DNA from: Natronorubrum thiooxidans
GTDB taxonomy: Archaea > Halobacteriota > Halobacteria > Halobacteriales > Natrialbaceae
Assembly (NCBI RefSeq): GCF_900156475.1
Contig: NZ_FTNR01000013.1
Coordinates: 1 to 64,000, forward strand
DNA: 64,000 nucleotides
Direction: 5' to 3'
Shown here: piece by piece, positions 1 through 8,671 of the stretch
Numbering within the stretch: the stretch's first letter is position 1
How the letters are laid out: each line of letters begins with the position of its first letter
The notes under the pieces: model-generated
What the model saw: only the letters and a program-made list of their open reading frames with translations
Told to the model about the DNA's origin: nothing
Databases searched by the model: none
Position numbers and translations under genes: made by a program

Positions 1-1
1 C

Positions 2-124
2 CTCGGCTACTCTCCGCCACCGTTGCTGGAACGGTTGATCGACGACGCTCAGAAGATACACCAACAACGACCGATACTCCAAGAGAGGCTCGCTACCGCT
101 ACACAACCGAGGACTGGGGCCTAA
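2..124 (+). CDS. C-terminal fragment of an unrecognised protein (cut by window edge)
   Basis: An open frame enters from the left edge and ends at a TAA at 122-124, giving about 40 residues. The peptide starts LGYSPPPLLERLIDDA and continues as a charged, amphipathic helix rich in Q, R and L, which looks like a genuine protein tail rather than noise. No family could be recognised from this short piece. It lies upstream of, and converges on, the recombinase gene, with about 215 bp of unassigned sequence between them. Confidence 0.4.
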   Translation, partial: LGYSPPPLLERLIDDAQKIHQQRPILQERLATATQPRTGA

Positions 125-339
125 CTAAAGACCAATGTGGAAACCTTTGTCATGTGATTGAATTATACCACGCGCACTCCGATTCAGCTATGACGAACGT
201 ACGACAATACGGACGCCATCTCCGACGGTGATCTGGTGTGTCTCGCGGGATTTACTCATCTCGTTCATACGGACTCCTGTCAGTCAATGCTGACCCATTC
301 GCGACGTCTTGGGCCGGGACACCGTGACAGCAGCCCGTC

Positions 340-1488
340 TCACTCGTTTTCGAAAACATCTCCGACGTCTTCTGCTAACTCACTCGCTTCGATGTGGGCG
401 TACATCTGCGAGGTGGTTCGTGGATCGGCATGCCGAAGGGTTCGTTGAGCAGCTGCCGGGCCGCGTTCACGATAGACCGCTTCACCGACACCACGACGTG
501 CTCCGTGTGGTTTCAGGTAATCTCCGTCGACGTCCAGTTTCGCGTCTTCACAGAGTCGTTTCAGAACCGACCGCCCCCCATTTGTCGAGAGCGACGGCGG
601 CGTGACGCCGTAGTCACGACACAACTCGAGTGGGTCACCTGCAGACGGATCTCCTTCATCCGGCAACGCTCCGTACAGCGAAGGTGCATGACTCGTCACA
701 AAAACCGGCCACGCTGGAGTTGGCGGGTCGAGTGCTTTCTCGAGGCGTTCGAGCGGGCCGTGACACTGTACGGGAAGCTGCGCCTCCTCGAACTGCTGGT
801 TCTTTCCGAGGATCTTGAGCTGGTTGTTCTCGAGGTCGACATCCTGCCAGCGGAGCCCACTCCGGCGATCGTCGCGTGGATCTGCGAGAATCTCTCCGCC
901 TCGAACGCCGGAGTACGCGAGTACGTAGACGAGTGCCCGATCGCGAAGTTCCTCGAATGCGTCCGTTCCCCGTTCGTCGACGGCCTGGTGGGCCCGGTCG
1001 TCGACGTAGCGACACAGCGCCGTTCGATCGGCGGCCGACCAGAACTGCTGGTCGCCGCTCTTCTTTGTCGGCCGCGGCGGGAGTTCGTCCAGCGCGATGC
1101 CCTTCTGGGCGGGGTTTTCCTCGAGATAATCCCATCGAACGCAGTACGACAGGAACGCCGAAACGTAGTCGTAGTAGGTCCAGGCAGTGGCCGCAGCAAT
1201 CCCACCGTCGACGTTCCGACTCGTTCCTGCGTCGACGCGCCGAGAGAGATACTGTGCGTAGGTCGCCATCGTTCGCTTGTCGATCTCGTCGACCGTTTCG
1301 ATGCTTCGTTGCTCGAGTCGGTGTCGCCACTGGGTGAGCACGCGCTCGAGGGCGTCGCGGTAGTTGCCCGATTTGTTGCCCGACTCGAGGAAGTCCTCGA
1401 TGGTGGTCTCGAGGGAGTGTTCTCCGGGTGTACCCGCCGAATCGCTGTGATCCATTTGTTCGGATGTCTGTACAGTATCGGGGTACAT
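340..1488 (-). CDS. Tyrosine recombinase / phage-type integrase
   Basis: Site-specific recombinase of the XerC/D-integrase family, about 382 residues. The N-terminal half carries a SAM-like core-binding domain (ETIEDFLESGNKSGNYRDAL, then helices with YAQYLSRRVD). The C-terminal half has the catalytic set: Arg in SGVRGGEIL, the H-x-x-R box in HGARRG, then LRHADPRTTSQMYAHIE with the nucleophilic Tyr. The open frame reaches back to 1785, but residues before the MYPDTVQ start look non-coding in composition. I therefore chose the ATG at 1488; ATGs at 1503 and 1455 are alternatives. Such genes often mark integrated elements, but I found no tRNA or att repeat beside it. Family certain, target unknown. 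Confidence 0.85.
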   Translation of the reverse strand: MYPDTVQTSEQMDHSDSAGTPGEHSLETTIEDFLESGNKSGNYRDALERVLTQWRHRLEQRSIETVDEIDKRTMATYAQYLSRRVDAGTSRNVDGGIAAATAWTYYDYVSAFLSYCVRWDYLEENPAQKGIALDELPPRPTKKSGDQQFWSAADRTALCRYVDDRAHQAVDERGTDAFEELRDRALVYVLAYSGVRGGEILADPRDDRRSGLRWQDVDLENNQLKILGKNQQFEEAQLPVQCHGPLERLEKALDPPTPAWPVFVTSHAPSLYGALPDEGDPSAGDPLELCRDYGVTPPSLSTNGGRSVLKRLCEDAKLDVDGDYLKPHGARRGVGEAVYRERGPAAAQRTLRHADPRTTSQMYAHIEASELAEDVGDVFENE

Positions 1489-2024
1489 AAATTCACTGTG
1501 CATTACTGGACTAACGCACAGTGAAAGGAGAACGCACCAATTCGACTGATTTCGATGGTTTCGAGGGCTCGAGTGTGTGATATGGCTGTTTATAAATCTT
1601 ATAATGATATACCAAATCGGAAATCTGGAAGCTGAGACTGGAAGATGGGGAGCGGGGCTGAAATACATGCTTTCAGTTGATCTAGCAGTCTCATACGGCT
1701 CGATAGACCGCCCACAGTCGGAGAGTATGAGAACTAACATGGCTCCTCGAGCCATCACAAGGGACGATCGGTCGACAAGAGGCAATCTCTAAACTGGCGA
1801 CAGTATCGATCACTGTCCACCGCGAAGATGAATCGGAACAACTGCTCGAGTGATATCTCGTGGTTGGCGTGCAGTCAGACGACGACAGCGGTTGGTCGAG
1901 ACTGGACGTTTCGTCGGTAAAGCGCTGGCGAACGCTGATAGGACCTCGACCCCCCATTCGGTTCCAGTGAGTATCCTCGAGGCAGTCGAAGTTGTCGAGT
2001 AACGACCTCGAAAACGAGTTATCG

Positions 2025-2047
2025 TAGCCACTGACGGTCAGTAGCTA
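2025..2047. repeat. Imperfect hairpin, REP-like
   Basis: Arms TAGCCACTGAC and GTCAGTAGCTA are separated by one base and pair except at one position. The core CAGTGGCTA/TAGCCACTG recurs in other intergenic regions of the window (near 31635 and 63448), so this appears to be one copy of a dispersed intergenic repeat rather than a gene-specific terminator. Confidence 0.5.
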
Positions 2048-2098
2048 TGAGAGACGATTAGCACCGAACACAAGTGCTCTATAGCGCTATGAAATGAT

Positions 2099-2118
2099 TT
2101 ACACACATATGTCTGTAA
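2099..2118. repeat. 20-bp palindrome, copy 1
   Basis: TTACACACATATGTCTGTAA reads almost the same on both strands (one mismatched pair). A close copy lies at 22943-22962. Neither is close enough to a start codon to be an obvious operator, so it may be a protein-binding palindrome or a mobile-element end. Confidence 0.5.
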
Positions 2119-2321
2119 CAGAATGTAGAATGATGACAATCGATACTGATCGCGGACGCGGCGAGACCGACGGCGTTCAAATCGGGCTTCTGATCGATTC
2201 TTGGTACAGTATAGTGACAACCGAAACGAGGTACAGTGACGGTCAGTGGCCTCCGTCTCCGTGAGCTGTCTCAGCGTTTGACCTCGAGGCAGTTGTCTCG
2301 CATGGCTGTCGACACCCCGGA

Positions 2322-3692
2322 TTACCACTTCGTGAGTGCAGCGGTTCCGTGGAACTGGACCAGAATCACGAGGAATGATCCGACACCGGTCAGTGCGAAC
2401 GCACCCCCGACGTAGAACACCGATGCCATACTTACTTCATACATGAGCCAGCCACCGAGCAGCGGTGCGATGACGCTTCCCGGACGCCAGATGAGTTCTC
2501 GAATGCCAAAGCTCGAGGCGACACCCCCGTCGTCGGTTCCTTCGTCCGCAAACAGCGCCATACTCGCCGGTTCACGGAAGCTATCTGCGATGCCGAGCAG
2601 TCCCGAAAGCACGATGAGGGGCAGAAACGCCGGTGACACCTCGCCGAACAGCGTGACCTGTTCGGGGACCGTTCCGAGCGGAAGCGACCCGAGCGGAAGC
2701 GCCGTCGGTAGCGAGACACCTGTAAGGACCGCCGGAATCGCGATGACGAGCTCGGATGGCAGCGAGAGGGCCGTTCCGATCGCCGGCGAAAGCGGAACGA
2801 GCAATGCGATGAGCCCGTATGCGCCGCCACCGGCGAAGACGAACATCGCTCGGCCGTAGCTATCGGAGAGCCGGCCGGTAAACGGCTGACAGCACATGTT
2901 GGTGAACTTCTCGGCAACGACGGTAAGTGCAACCGCGAGCCCACCGTACGCCAGGCCGCCTTCGGCTGCGGCGACGCCGGCGAAGATCGGGATCCACGTC
3001 CGAACGAGGGTGACCGAAAACGCGTACTGAAACCGAAAACTCGAGAGCGTAAGGATTCGACGGTTGAGCGCGAGATCGGTGAACGGAAACCCGTAGACGC
3101 GCGTCTCGTCGGGCTCGAGATACAAGACCGTCCCGAGCCAGGCGATGAGGACGATAGAGACGATGATCGTAAAGATCGAACCGAACCCGAACGCCTCGTA
3201 GAGCGTTCCCGCACTGAGGCTGCCAACGATCGACGCGGCAAAGCTGGCTGCGTTCGCCTTTCCAATATAGTTCGCTCGTGTGTCGCCGCTGGCGAACTGC
3301 CCGACGAGCGACAACGTCATCAGTCCGGTTCCAGTGATAACGAGCCCCTGAAGCGCACGAATCGCAATAAACGACGCGCTCGAGTCGACAAGCGGAAAGA
3401 GCGCGTAGACGCCGACGCCGAGCCCGAGCACGACGAGCAACACCGTTCGCTTGTCGAACCGGTCGCCGGCCCACGCGATTGGGACGACGGCGAGCGTTTG
3501 TGCGAACGTAAAGCCCGTCGTATACAGTCCGACGATTAATCCAGCGCTGATCGTCAGTCCGAGAATCGTCGTGTTGGTTGGTTCGAGGGTATTGATATAG
3601 TAGGGGAGTAGTGTTATTAACGTGACAAACCCGAACCCCTCGGCGAATCGAGCGAAATAGAGGGTCCAAAACTGTAAACGGTCCTGATTCAC
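2322..3692 (-). CDS. MFS transporter
   Basis: Integral membrane carrier of the major facilitator superfamily, 456 residues with about 12 hydrophobic segments in two halves. Visible family signs are the loop after helix 2, WAGDRFDKRTVLL (the G-x-x-x-D-R-x-x-R/K motif), and its second-half counterpart FTGRLSDSYGRAMF. Substrate cannot be read from sequence; drug, sugar or organic-acid export or import are all possible. The first ATG (MNQDRLQFW) is used because the first helix begins immediately after it. It is divergent from the thioredoxin-like gene, with a shared AT-rich promoter region at 3693-3963, and is not in an operon. Confidence 0.85.
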   Translation of the reverse strand: MNQDRLQFWTLYFARFAEGFGFVTLITLLPYYINTLEPTNTTILGLTISAGLIVGLYTTGFTFAQTLAVVPIAWAGDRFDKRTVLLVVLGLGVGVYALFPLVDSSASFIAIRALQGLVITGTGLMTLSLVGQFASGDTRANYIGKANAASFAASIVGSLSAGTLYEAFGFGSIFTIIVSIVLIAWLGTVLYLEPDETRVYGFPFTDLALNRRILTLSSFRFQYAFSVTLVRTWIPIFAGVAAAEGGLAYGGLAVALTVVAEKFTNMCCQPFTGRLSDSYGRAMFVFAGGGAYGLIALLVPLSPAIGTALSLPSELVIAIPAVLTGVSLPTALPLGSLPLGTVPEQVTLFGEVSPAFLPLIVLSGLLGIADSFREPASMALFADEGTDDGGVASSFGIRELIWRPGSVIAPLLGGWLMYEVSMASVFYVGGAFALTGVGSFLVILVQFHGTAALTKW

Positions 3693-3963
3693 AGCGCGTA
3701 TTTCGGTGAGGATGAAAAAACAGTTTCGAAACGACCTCGTACGGTCTGTACATACGCAGTCGAACGGGTTGCTCCCCGAAACATTATGTCGATACGTATC
3801 GGTAGATAGCGTTATTTACACGAACATCGGAAAGAAATATGTGTACAGTATTTCTATTTCTATACAAGATAGCAATGGGCCAAAATGAGCCGATTTGTGT
3901 CACGAACGATCCTCGACCGAACAGTATCGTCTGCCAACCGTCTCGTCTGAGGGGGAGTCGGTG

Positions 3964-4500
3964 ATGCGCCGTCGAGATGCGCTCGTCGGGATCGGTTCTC
4001 TCGGCGTCCTCGGCGGGTCTGCAGTCGCGCTGAGGCGACTGGACCGCTTTTTTCGGGATGAGACCGTCCCAGAGACGATGCTCGAGACGATCGATGCCCG
4101 TGGGAGCGAGGCGGGCGAGACGGCAATTCCCGCGCGAGGGGCCGTTACGGTCCTCGATTTCTTCGCCACGTGGTGTAACGACTGCAAGCAGTATCTGGAC
4201 ACGCTCGCCGAATTTCAGGCAACCGTTCCCGAGACGGTACAGTTCGTGTCGGTGACGACCGAGCAGGTCGGCACGACGAAATCACGGGACGACATCGCAG
4301 CCTGGTGGAACTGGCACGGCGGAAACTGGACAGTCGCGCTCGACCCCTCGTTGGCGGTCGCGGAACCGATCGGCGCGACGTACGTTCCGCACACGTTCGT
4401 CCTCGACGAATCGAACGCGATTACCTGGTCGGAGTCCGGGCTCCACACCGTCTCCGAACTGGACGCTGCCCTCGAGACTGCAGGGGTCGTCCCTCGATGA
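3964..4500 (+). CDS. TlpA/thioredoxin-like membrane-anchored protein
   Basis: Extracytoplasmic thiol-disulfide protein of about 178 residues. An arginine-rich start (MRRRDALVGIGSLGVLGG) followed by a hydrophobic segment looks like a Tat-type signal or membrane anchor. The thioredoxin fold follows, with LDFFATWCNDCKQ giving the redox pair Cys71-x-x-Cys74 and a cis-proline region at TYVPHTFVLD. The start was placed at the ATG before the Arg cluster; an upstream in-frame ATG at 3895 would put the signal internally. The stop overlaps the next gene's start (ATGA), so it is translationally coupled to the CcdA-like partner. A role in reducing exported protein or cytochrome thiols is inferred. Confidence 0.85.
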   Translation: MRRRDALVGIGSLGVLGGSAVALRRLDRFFRDETVPETMLETIDARGSEAGETAIPARGAVTVLDFFATWCNDCKQYLDTLAEFQATVPETVQFVSVTTEQVGTTKSRDDIAAWWNWHGGNWTVALDPSLAVAEPIGATYVPHTFVLDESNAITWSESGLHTVSELDAALETAGVVPR

Positions 4501-5150
4501 CTGAACTCCTCTCGATCGTGTTGTTCGCGCTTGGGGCAGGGGTTGCGACGTTTTTCTCACCGTGTGCGTACGCGTTGCTCCCGGGATACGTCGGCTACTA
4601 CGTCGCCGCGACGGAGGATGACCGGCCACCACTGTCAGGCATCGTCGCTCGTGGAACAGCAGCCACTGTGGGCGTGCTTGCCGTCTTTGCCGTCGGGATC
4701 GGCCTCGTTCTCTCGCTTGGCCAGTCGATCGAACCAATCGTTCCGATGCTCGAGGCGGGTATCGGCGTGTTACTCGTCGGGACCGGACTATTCGTGCTCG
4801 TCCGCGGCTCGATCTCTATCCATACGGCGCTTCCACACCGTCGGTCGAGCGTCCTCGGGTTCGCACTCTTTGGCGGCGCATACGCGATCGCCGGAACTGC
4901 GTGTGTCTTTCCCGTGTTCTTCGCGCTCGTCGTTCGCTCGCTGTCCTTTTCACCGGCCGAGACCGCACTCGTCCTCGGCAGTTACGCGTCCGCGTTCGGG
5001 ATCCTCATGCTCGGTGTGACGACCGCTACCGCGATGGGACACCGCCTCGCAACGGGACAGGTTGCGGCCCACGTCAACACGTTCGTCCGTCTCGCCGGTG
5101 TTGCGATCGTCGCCGCGGGTGCAGGACAGTTGTACGTCGCCTTCGGATAG
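4497..5150 (+). CDS. ccdA: CcdA/DsbD-type thiol electron-transfer membrane protein
   Basis: About 217 residues with six predicted membrane segments, the usual size for CcdA. The two conserved membrane cysteines are visible in TFFSPCAYALLPGYVGYY (first helix) and AGTACVFPVFFAL (fourth). CcdA moves reducing equivalents from cytoplasmic thioredoxin across the membrane to extracytoplasmic thiol proteins, as in cytochrome c maturation. Its partner is the preceding TlpA-like gene, with a 4-bp ATGA overlap, so the two form one unit. No cytochrome-maturation genes are seen nearby. The longer frame reaching back to 4305 runs inside the tlpA gene and is rejected. Confidence 0.87.
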   Translation: MTELLSIVLFALGAGVATFFSPCAYALLPGYVGYYVAATEDDRPPLSGIVARGTAATVGVLAVFAVGIGLVLSLGQSIEPIVPMLEAGIGVLLVGTGLFVLVRGSISIHTALPHRRSSVLGFALFGGAYAIAGTACVFPVFFALVVRSLSFSPAETALVLGSYASAFGILMLGVTTATAMGHRLATGQVAAHVNTFVRLAGVAIVAAGAGQLYVAFG

Positions 5151-5225
5151 GGCGGCGACACTCTCGTTTTGGATCTAGCGTCGGAAAAACGGTTATCTCT
5201 GGCCACGTCAGCCGTGACGAGCGGC

Positions 5226-5924
5226 CTAGACGAGGTCCGTCAGTTCGGACAGCGACTGAACCTCGGTATACGCCTCGAGGTCGGGCTCGACGGTCGCGTT
5301 GTGGGCGCGACGGACGAACACCGGCCTGAGACCGGCTCGCTCCGCGGCGACGAGATCCGTCTCTCTGTCGCCGACGTACCACCCGTCGGAGACGTCGAGC
5401 GTCTCGAGTGCTTCCTGCAGGTAATAGGGCTCGGGCTTTCGACGGCGAAAGCCTTCAACGCCGAGATCGCGCCCGCGGACGAACGAGAACGTATCGAGTT
5501 CGAAGTGGTTGACGACGAACGAAACTGCCGGATCGTAGTTGTTGCTTACGAGCCCGGTGAGACATCGCTCCTGGAGCGACTCGATCGCATCGACGTCTGG
5601 GTACAACTCCCGTTTTCCGGCCCGAATCCGATCGATGATATGCGTCGCACTGTACTCCTCACGACGCTTGTAAAACGAGACCGGATCGATACCGATCGTT
5701 TCACAGGCCGCTTCGAACGCAGCTGTATACTCGTATCGCTCGAGTGTGTCCAGGTGCTCCTGATCGAGGTCGAGGTCGAGGTCGTCGATCACGTCCTCGA
5801 GTGCGTGTGAGTGGACGATCGGATCGGAACCCCGTCCTTCTAAGATGACACCGTCCATGTCGAACAGGATGGCGTGGTCTGTCTGTCGGTCTGTTCCGCG
5901 GTCGAACTGTGGTGGTGTTGTCAT
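5226..5924 (-). CDS. HAD-superfamily hydrolase (phosphatase-like)
   Basis: About 232 residues. Motif I is ILFDMDGVILEG (nucleophile Asp in DMDGV), motif II is near TGLVSNNYDP, and motif IV is GWYVGDRETDLVAAERAG. This is a subfamily IA haloacid-dehalogenase-like phosphatase, similar in layout to phosphoglycolate phosphatases. It lies on the same strand just downstream of a phosphonate-type ABC importer, separated by about 246 bp. Use of an imported organophosphorus compound is an attractive inference, but the phosphonatase (PhnX) motif I is absent. Substrate unknown; HAD assignment firm. Confidence 0.8.
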   Translation of the reverse strand: MTTPPQFDRGTDRQTDHAILFDMDGVILEGRGSDPIVHSHALEDVIDDLDLDLDQEHLDTLERYEYTAAFEAACETIGIDPVSFYKRREEYSATHIIDRIRAGKRELYPDVDAIESLQERCLTGLVSNNYDPAVSFVVNHFELDTFSFVRGRDLGVEGFRRRKPEPYYLQEALETLDVSDGWYVGDRETDLVAAERAGLRPVFVRRAHNATVEPDLEAYTEVQSLSELTDLV

Positions 5925-6170
5925 TGTATTCGTGTGGTTTCGGTCGAGCCGCTGCAGTCATCGGGTCTCCGCGAGTAGCGAGCGGATTCGGTCAGTTCGA
6001 CGACTCGCGCTCGCCCGTTTCGGTGGCGTCGGAAGGTGCACCGCTGGCTTGTTTTTCATCGCGATTGGATCGAGCGATGATTGGCTACCCGAGCATAACT
6101 GCCTTTGGGCTCGGACTATCGGTCCCTTCGATCAGCTCCGATCCCCGATTCGAGACGCTCTCACGGTCGA

Positions 6171-6968
6171 TTATCTGGTCATCGCTCGAGCACGCGCTGA
6201 GACGATTTCGCTGAGCAGGACGATTCCCAGAATCGCGATGAGTATCATCGCTACGTTAGACCACTGGAAGGCATCGACGGCGTCGAACAGCTCTACACCG
6301 ATTCCACCGGCCCCGACGACGCCCAGAATGGTTGCGCCGCGAACGTTGATGTCCCATCGATAGATGCTGATCCCGACCAGTGCGGGCTTGATCTGTGGGA
6401 TAACGCCATAGAGCAGGACCTGGAACGTCGACCCACCCGTTGCTTTGATCGCCTCGACTTGATCGAACGAGATCTCTTCGATTTCCTCGCCGAGGAGTTT
6501 CCCGACGAAGCCGATAGAACGGACGGCAATTGCGACCATTCCGGCGAACGCCCCGGGACCGAACATAACCGTGAATAGCATCGCCCAGATGATGGTGTGC
6601 ACTGATCGTGAGGTCGTCACAATCAGTTTGCCAAGAGCGTACGTTAGGTCATTCGGTGTCGTGTTTCTTGCCGCGAGAAACGCGACTGGAACGGACATCA
6701 TGACGGCGAGAATCGTCCCGACGACTGCGATGTGGATCGTCTCGATCAGCGGCATCACGATGTCGGGTGCGTAGGCCCACGCCGGCGGATACATTCGAAC
6801 GGCCAAGTCCAACAACTCCGGTGGTGAGCTCGTGATGTACTGTAAATCGAGCTCGAGCCAGAGCCACGAGCCGACGACCGTCGCTGTCGCAACCAAAGCG
6901 GCCAGCAGACGTTTGATCCGACGCTGCGTACCGTGTCGCTGCCAACTCCGTCCAGTTTCGACTGCCAT
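6171..6968 (-). CDS. phnE: Phosphonate-type ABC transporter permease (second PhnE)
   Basis: Membrane permease of about 265 residues with five to six hydrophobic segments. It has the binding-protein-dependent transport loop GGSTFQVLLYGVIPQIKP (EAA region, docking to the ATPase) and the PhnE signature YRWDINVRGATILGVVGAGG. It is the last gene of a four-gene importer: its ATG overlaps the stop of the preceding permease by one base (TAATG). Carrying two PhnE-type permeases is a common layout for phosphonate/phosphite importers, which then form a heterodimeric channel. Phosphate ester, phosphite or phosphonate are all possible substrates. Confidence 0.87.
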   Translation of the reverse strand: MAVETGRSWQRHGTQRRIKRLLAALVATATVVGSWLWLELDLQYITSSPPELLDLAVRMYPPAWAYAPDIVMPLIETIHIAVVGTILAVMMSVPVAFLAARNTTPNDLTYALGKLIVTTSRSVHTIIWAMLFTVMFGPGAFAGMVAIAVRSIGFVGKLLGEEIEEISFDQVEAIKATGGSTFQVLLYGVIPQIKPALVGISIYRWDINVRGATILGVVGAGGIGVELFDAVDAFQWSNVAMILIAILGIVLLSEIVSARARAMTR

Positions 6969-7801
6969 TATTGTACCCTCCGTCGTACGTACGCGCTGAA
7001 CAACTCGCCAGCCAGCACGACGACAATAATCGCAATGAGGATCGTCCCAGCGAAGTCGTACTCGTACCGATTGAACGAGCGCATTAGTAGCGTCCCGATA
7101 CCTCCGGCACCGACGATGCCGATGATCGTCGACGCTCGAATATTGATATCCCAGCGGTAGACGGTCAAGCCAACGAACCGCGGCGCGACCTGCGGGATAA
7201 CCGCGTACACGAACGTCTGGAAGCGGGATGCACCAGTCGCTTCAACCGCCTCCTTTGCGCCCATATCGATATCCTCGATGTCTTCTGCGAACAGCTTCGA
7301 GAAGAATCCGATCGTCAGATAGCTAATGGCGATGATCCCAGCAAGTGGACCGACGCCAACTGCCTTTACTGCGATAATCGCGATGATGAGTTCATCAATC
7401 GCGCGAGTGATGCTAATAATTCCGCGGTTAAGATAGTACAGCGGCCACGGTGCGAGATTCTCGGCCGCACCGACCGCGATCGGAAGTGAGATCAGTACGC
7501 CCGTAAACGTCGCAACAAACGCCATCGCAATCGTTTCTGCCATATAGACGCCCACTCGCTCGAGGTTCACAGTCGACGTCTCCGGCGGAAACATACTCTC
7601 GACGAGCAGGAAGCCGTTTCCGAGCCCGTATACGACTCGTGAAATCGTTACTCCCGAAAGAAGTGAGACGATCGACCACAGCACGAACAACGCGGCTCCG
7701 ATATACGCTGCCCACTTCACCTTACGGTTTCGGAAGGCAGTTGGTCGCTGCCACCGTGACCCGTCGTAGGGTATCTCGGCGGCACCATCCTCTGTCGCCA
7801 C
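6968..7801 (-). CDS. phnE: Phosphonate-type ABC transporter permease (first PhnE)
   Basis: About 277 residues starting at GTG (MATEDGAAEIPYDGSRWQ), one base after the stop of the ATPase gene. The frame is open further upstream but overlaps the ATPase out of frame, so the GTG is preferred. A hydrophobic segment (WAAYIGAALFVLWSIVSLLS) is followed by further membrane helices. The EAA-like loop is ATGASRFQTFVYAVIPQVAP and the PhnE signature YRWDINIRASTIIGIVGAGG. It pairs with the downstream permease; the two are homologous but clearly diverged, so the duplication is old. Confidence 0.88.
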   Translation of the reverse strand: MATEDGAAEIPYDGSRWQRPTAFRNRKVKWAAYIGAALFVLWSIVSLLSGVTISRVVYGLGNGFLLVESMFPPETSTVNLERVGVYMAETIAMAFVATFTGVLISLPIAVGAAENLAPWPLYYLNRGIISITRAIDELIIAIIAVKAVGVGPLAGIIAISYLTIGFFSKLFAEDIEDIDMGAKEAVEATGASRFQTFVYAVIPQVAPRFVGLTVYRWDINIRASTIIGIVGAGGIGTLLMRSFNRYEYDFAGTILIAIIVVVLAGELFSAYVRRRVQ

Positions 7802-7802
7802 G

Positions 7803-8639
7803 TTAATCCCCCGCCGCCGTCGGTTTGTCTGCGGCCTGCTCACTGATGGCGTTGTTATCCGTCCGCGTCTTGGCGACAGCTTCGTTTGTCGTCTCGCTGG
7901 CATCGGCACCGCGGTAGATGACGTCTTTCGCGTTCTCATCGAGGCCGTCCGTCGGCCCATCGAACACCAGTTCGCCGTCGTGTAATCCGAGGATCCGGTC
8001 CGCGTATTCGACGGCGAGTGGCACTTCGTGAATGTTGATAATGATCGGAATGTCTTCCTCCGCGGCGATATCGGCGAGCAGTTCCATAACCGCATGTGAC
8101 GACTCGGGATCCAGACTACTTGTCGGCTCGTCAGCCAACAGGATTTTTGGCTCCTGTACGACGGCTCGAGCGATGCCGACACGCTGGCGCTGCCCGCCAG
8201 AGAGTTCGTCCGCCCGTTTGTTCTCCATACCGTCGAGCCCGACCGTCTCGAGCACGTCGTACGCACGTTCGACGTCCTCGGGCGGGAACTTGCGGCGGAG
8301 CGCGGCCCAGTTCGAGACGTAGCCGAGTCGACCGGAGAGGACGTTCTCCATAACCGTGAGTCGTTCGACCAAATTATACTCCTGAAACACCATCCCGATG
8401 TTCCGTCTGGCTGCTTTCATTTCGGATTCGCCGAGCGCGGTAAGCTCCGATCCGTCCAACCGGATCTCGCCGTCAGTCGGTTCGGTGAGTCGATTAATAC
8501 ACCGAATGAACGTCGATTTCCCGGCCCCGCTGGGGCCGATCATCGCGACGATCTCGTTCCCATCGACAGTCGTGGAAACGCCTGTGAGCGCCTCGTCCCC
8601 CGTTGGATACACCTTTCGAAGATCGATTGTCTCGAGCAT
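7803..8639 (-). CDS. phnC: Phosphonate-type ABC transporter ATP-binding protein
   Basis: 278-residue ATPase that powers the importer. The Walker A is [11 protein letters not shown], the ABC signature [14 protein letters not shown] and the Walker [12 protein letters not shown], followed by an H-loop around NIHEV. The PhnC-like N-terminus is [20 protein letters not shown]. About 30 C-terminal residues (after [10 protein letters not shown]) form an acidic, low-complexity tail typical of haloarchaea. The gene sits between the binding protein (32 bp upstream) and the first permease (1 bp downstream), in the order D-C-E-E. Confidence 0.92.
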   Translation of the reverse strand: MLETIDLRKVYPTGDEALTGVSTTVDGNEIVAMIGPSGAGKSTFIRCINRLTEPTDGEIRLDGSELTALGESEMKAARRNIGMVFQEYNLVERLTVMENVLSGRLGYVSNWAALRRKFPPEDVERAYDVLETVGLDGMENKRADELSGGQRQRVGIARAVVQEPKILLADEPTSSLDPESSHAVMELLADIAAEEDIPIIINIHEVPLAVEYADRILGLHDGELVFDGPTDGLDENAKDVIYRGADASETTNEAVAKTRTDNNAISEQAADKPTAAGD

Positions 8640-8671
8640 AAGTGAAACGTGAATTCGGTACTGGTCAATCG

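Larger units (their letters stand above)
1489..2321. other. 833-bp gap without a convincing gene
   Basis: All short frames here are poor in haloarchaeal amino-acid bias and match nothing I recognise. The stretch holds an imperfect hairpin at 2025-2047 and a 20-bp palindrome at 2099-2118, listed separately. AT-rich tracts near 1575-1620 could serve as the promoter of the recombinase. It may be the scar of an integrated element. Confidence 0.5.

Noticed and set aside
1-1488. Integrated provirus or tRNA attachment site at the left edge
   Set aside because: Only a recombinase is present. No tRNA, capsid, terminase or flanking direct repeat could be found in the visible part.
1810-2031. Small leftward frame in the first gap
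   Set aside because: Ser/Thr/Arg-rich composition unlike real haloarchaeal proteins, no motif, and it overlaps nothing that supports translation.
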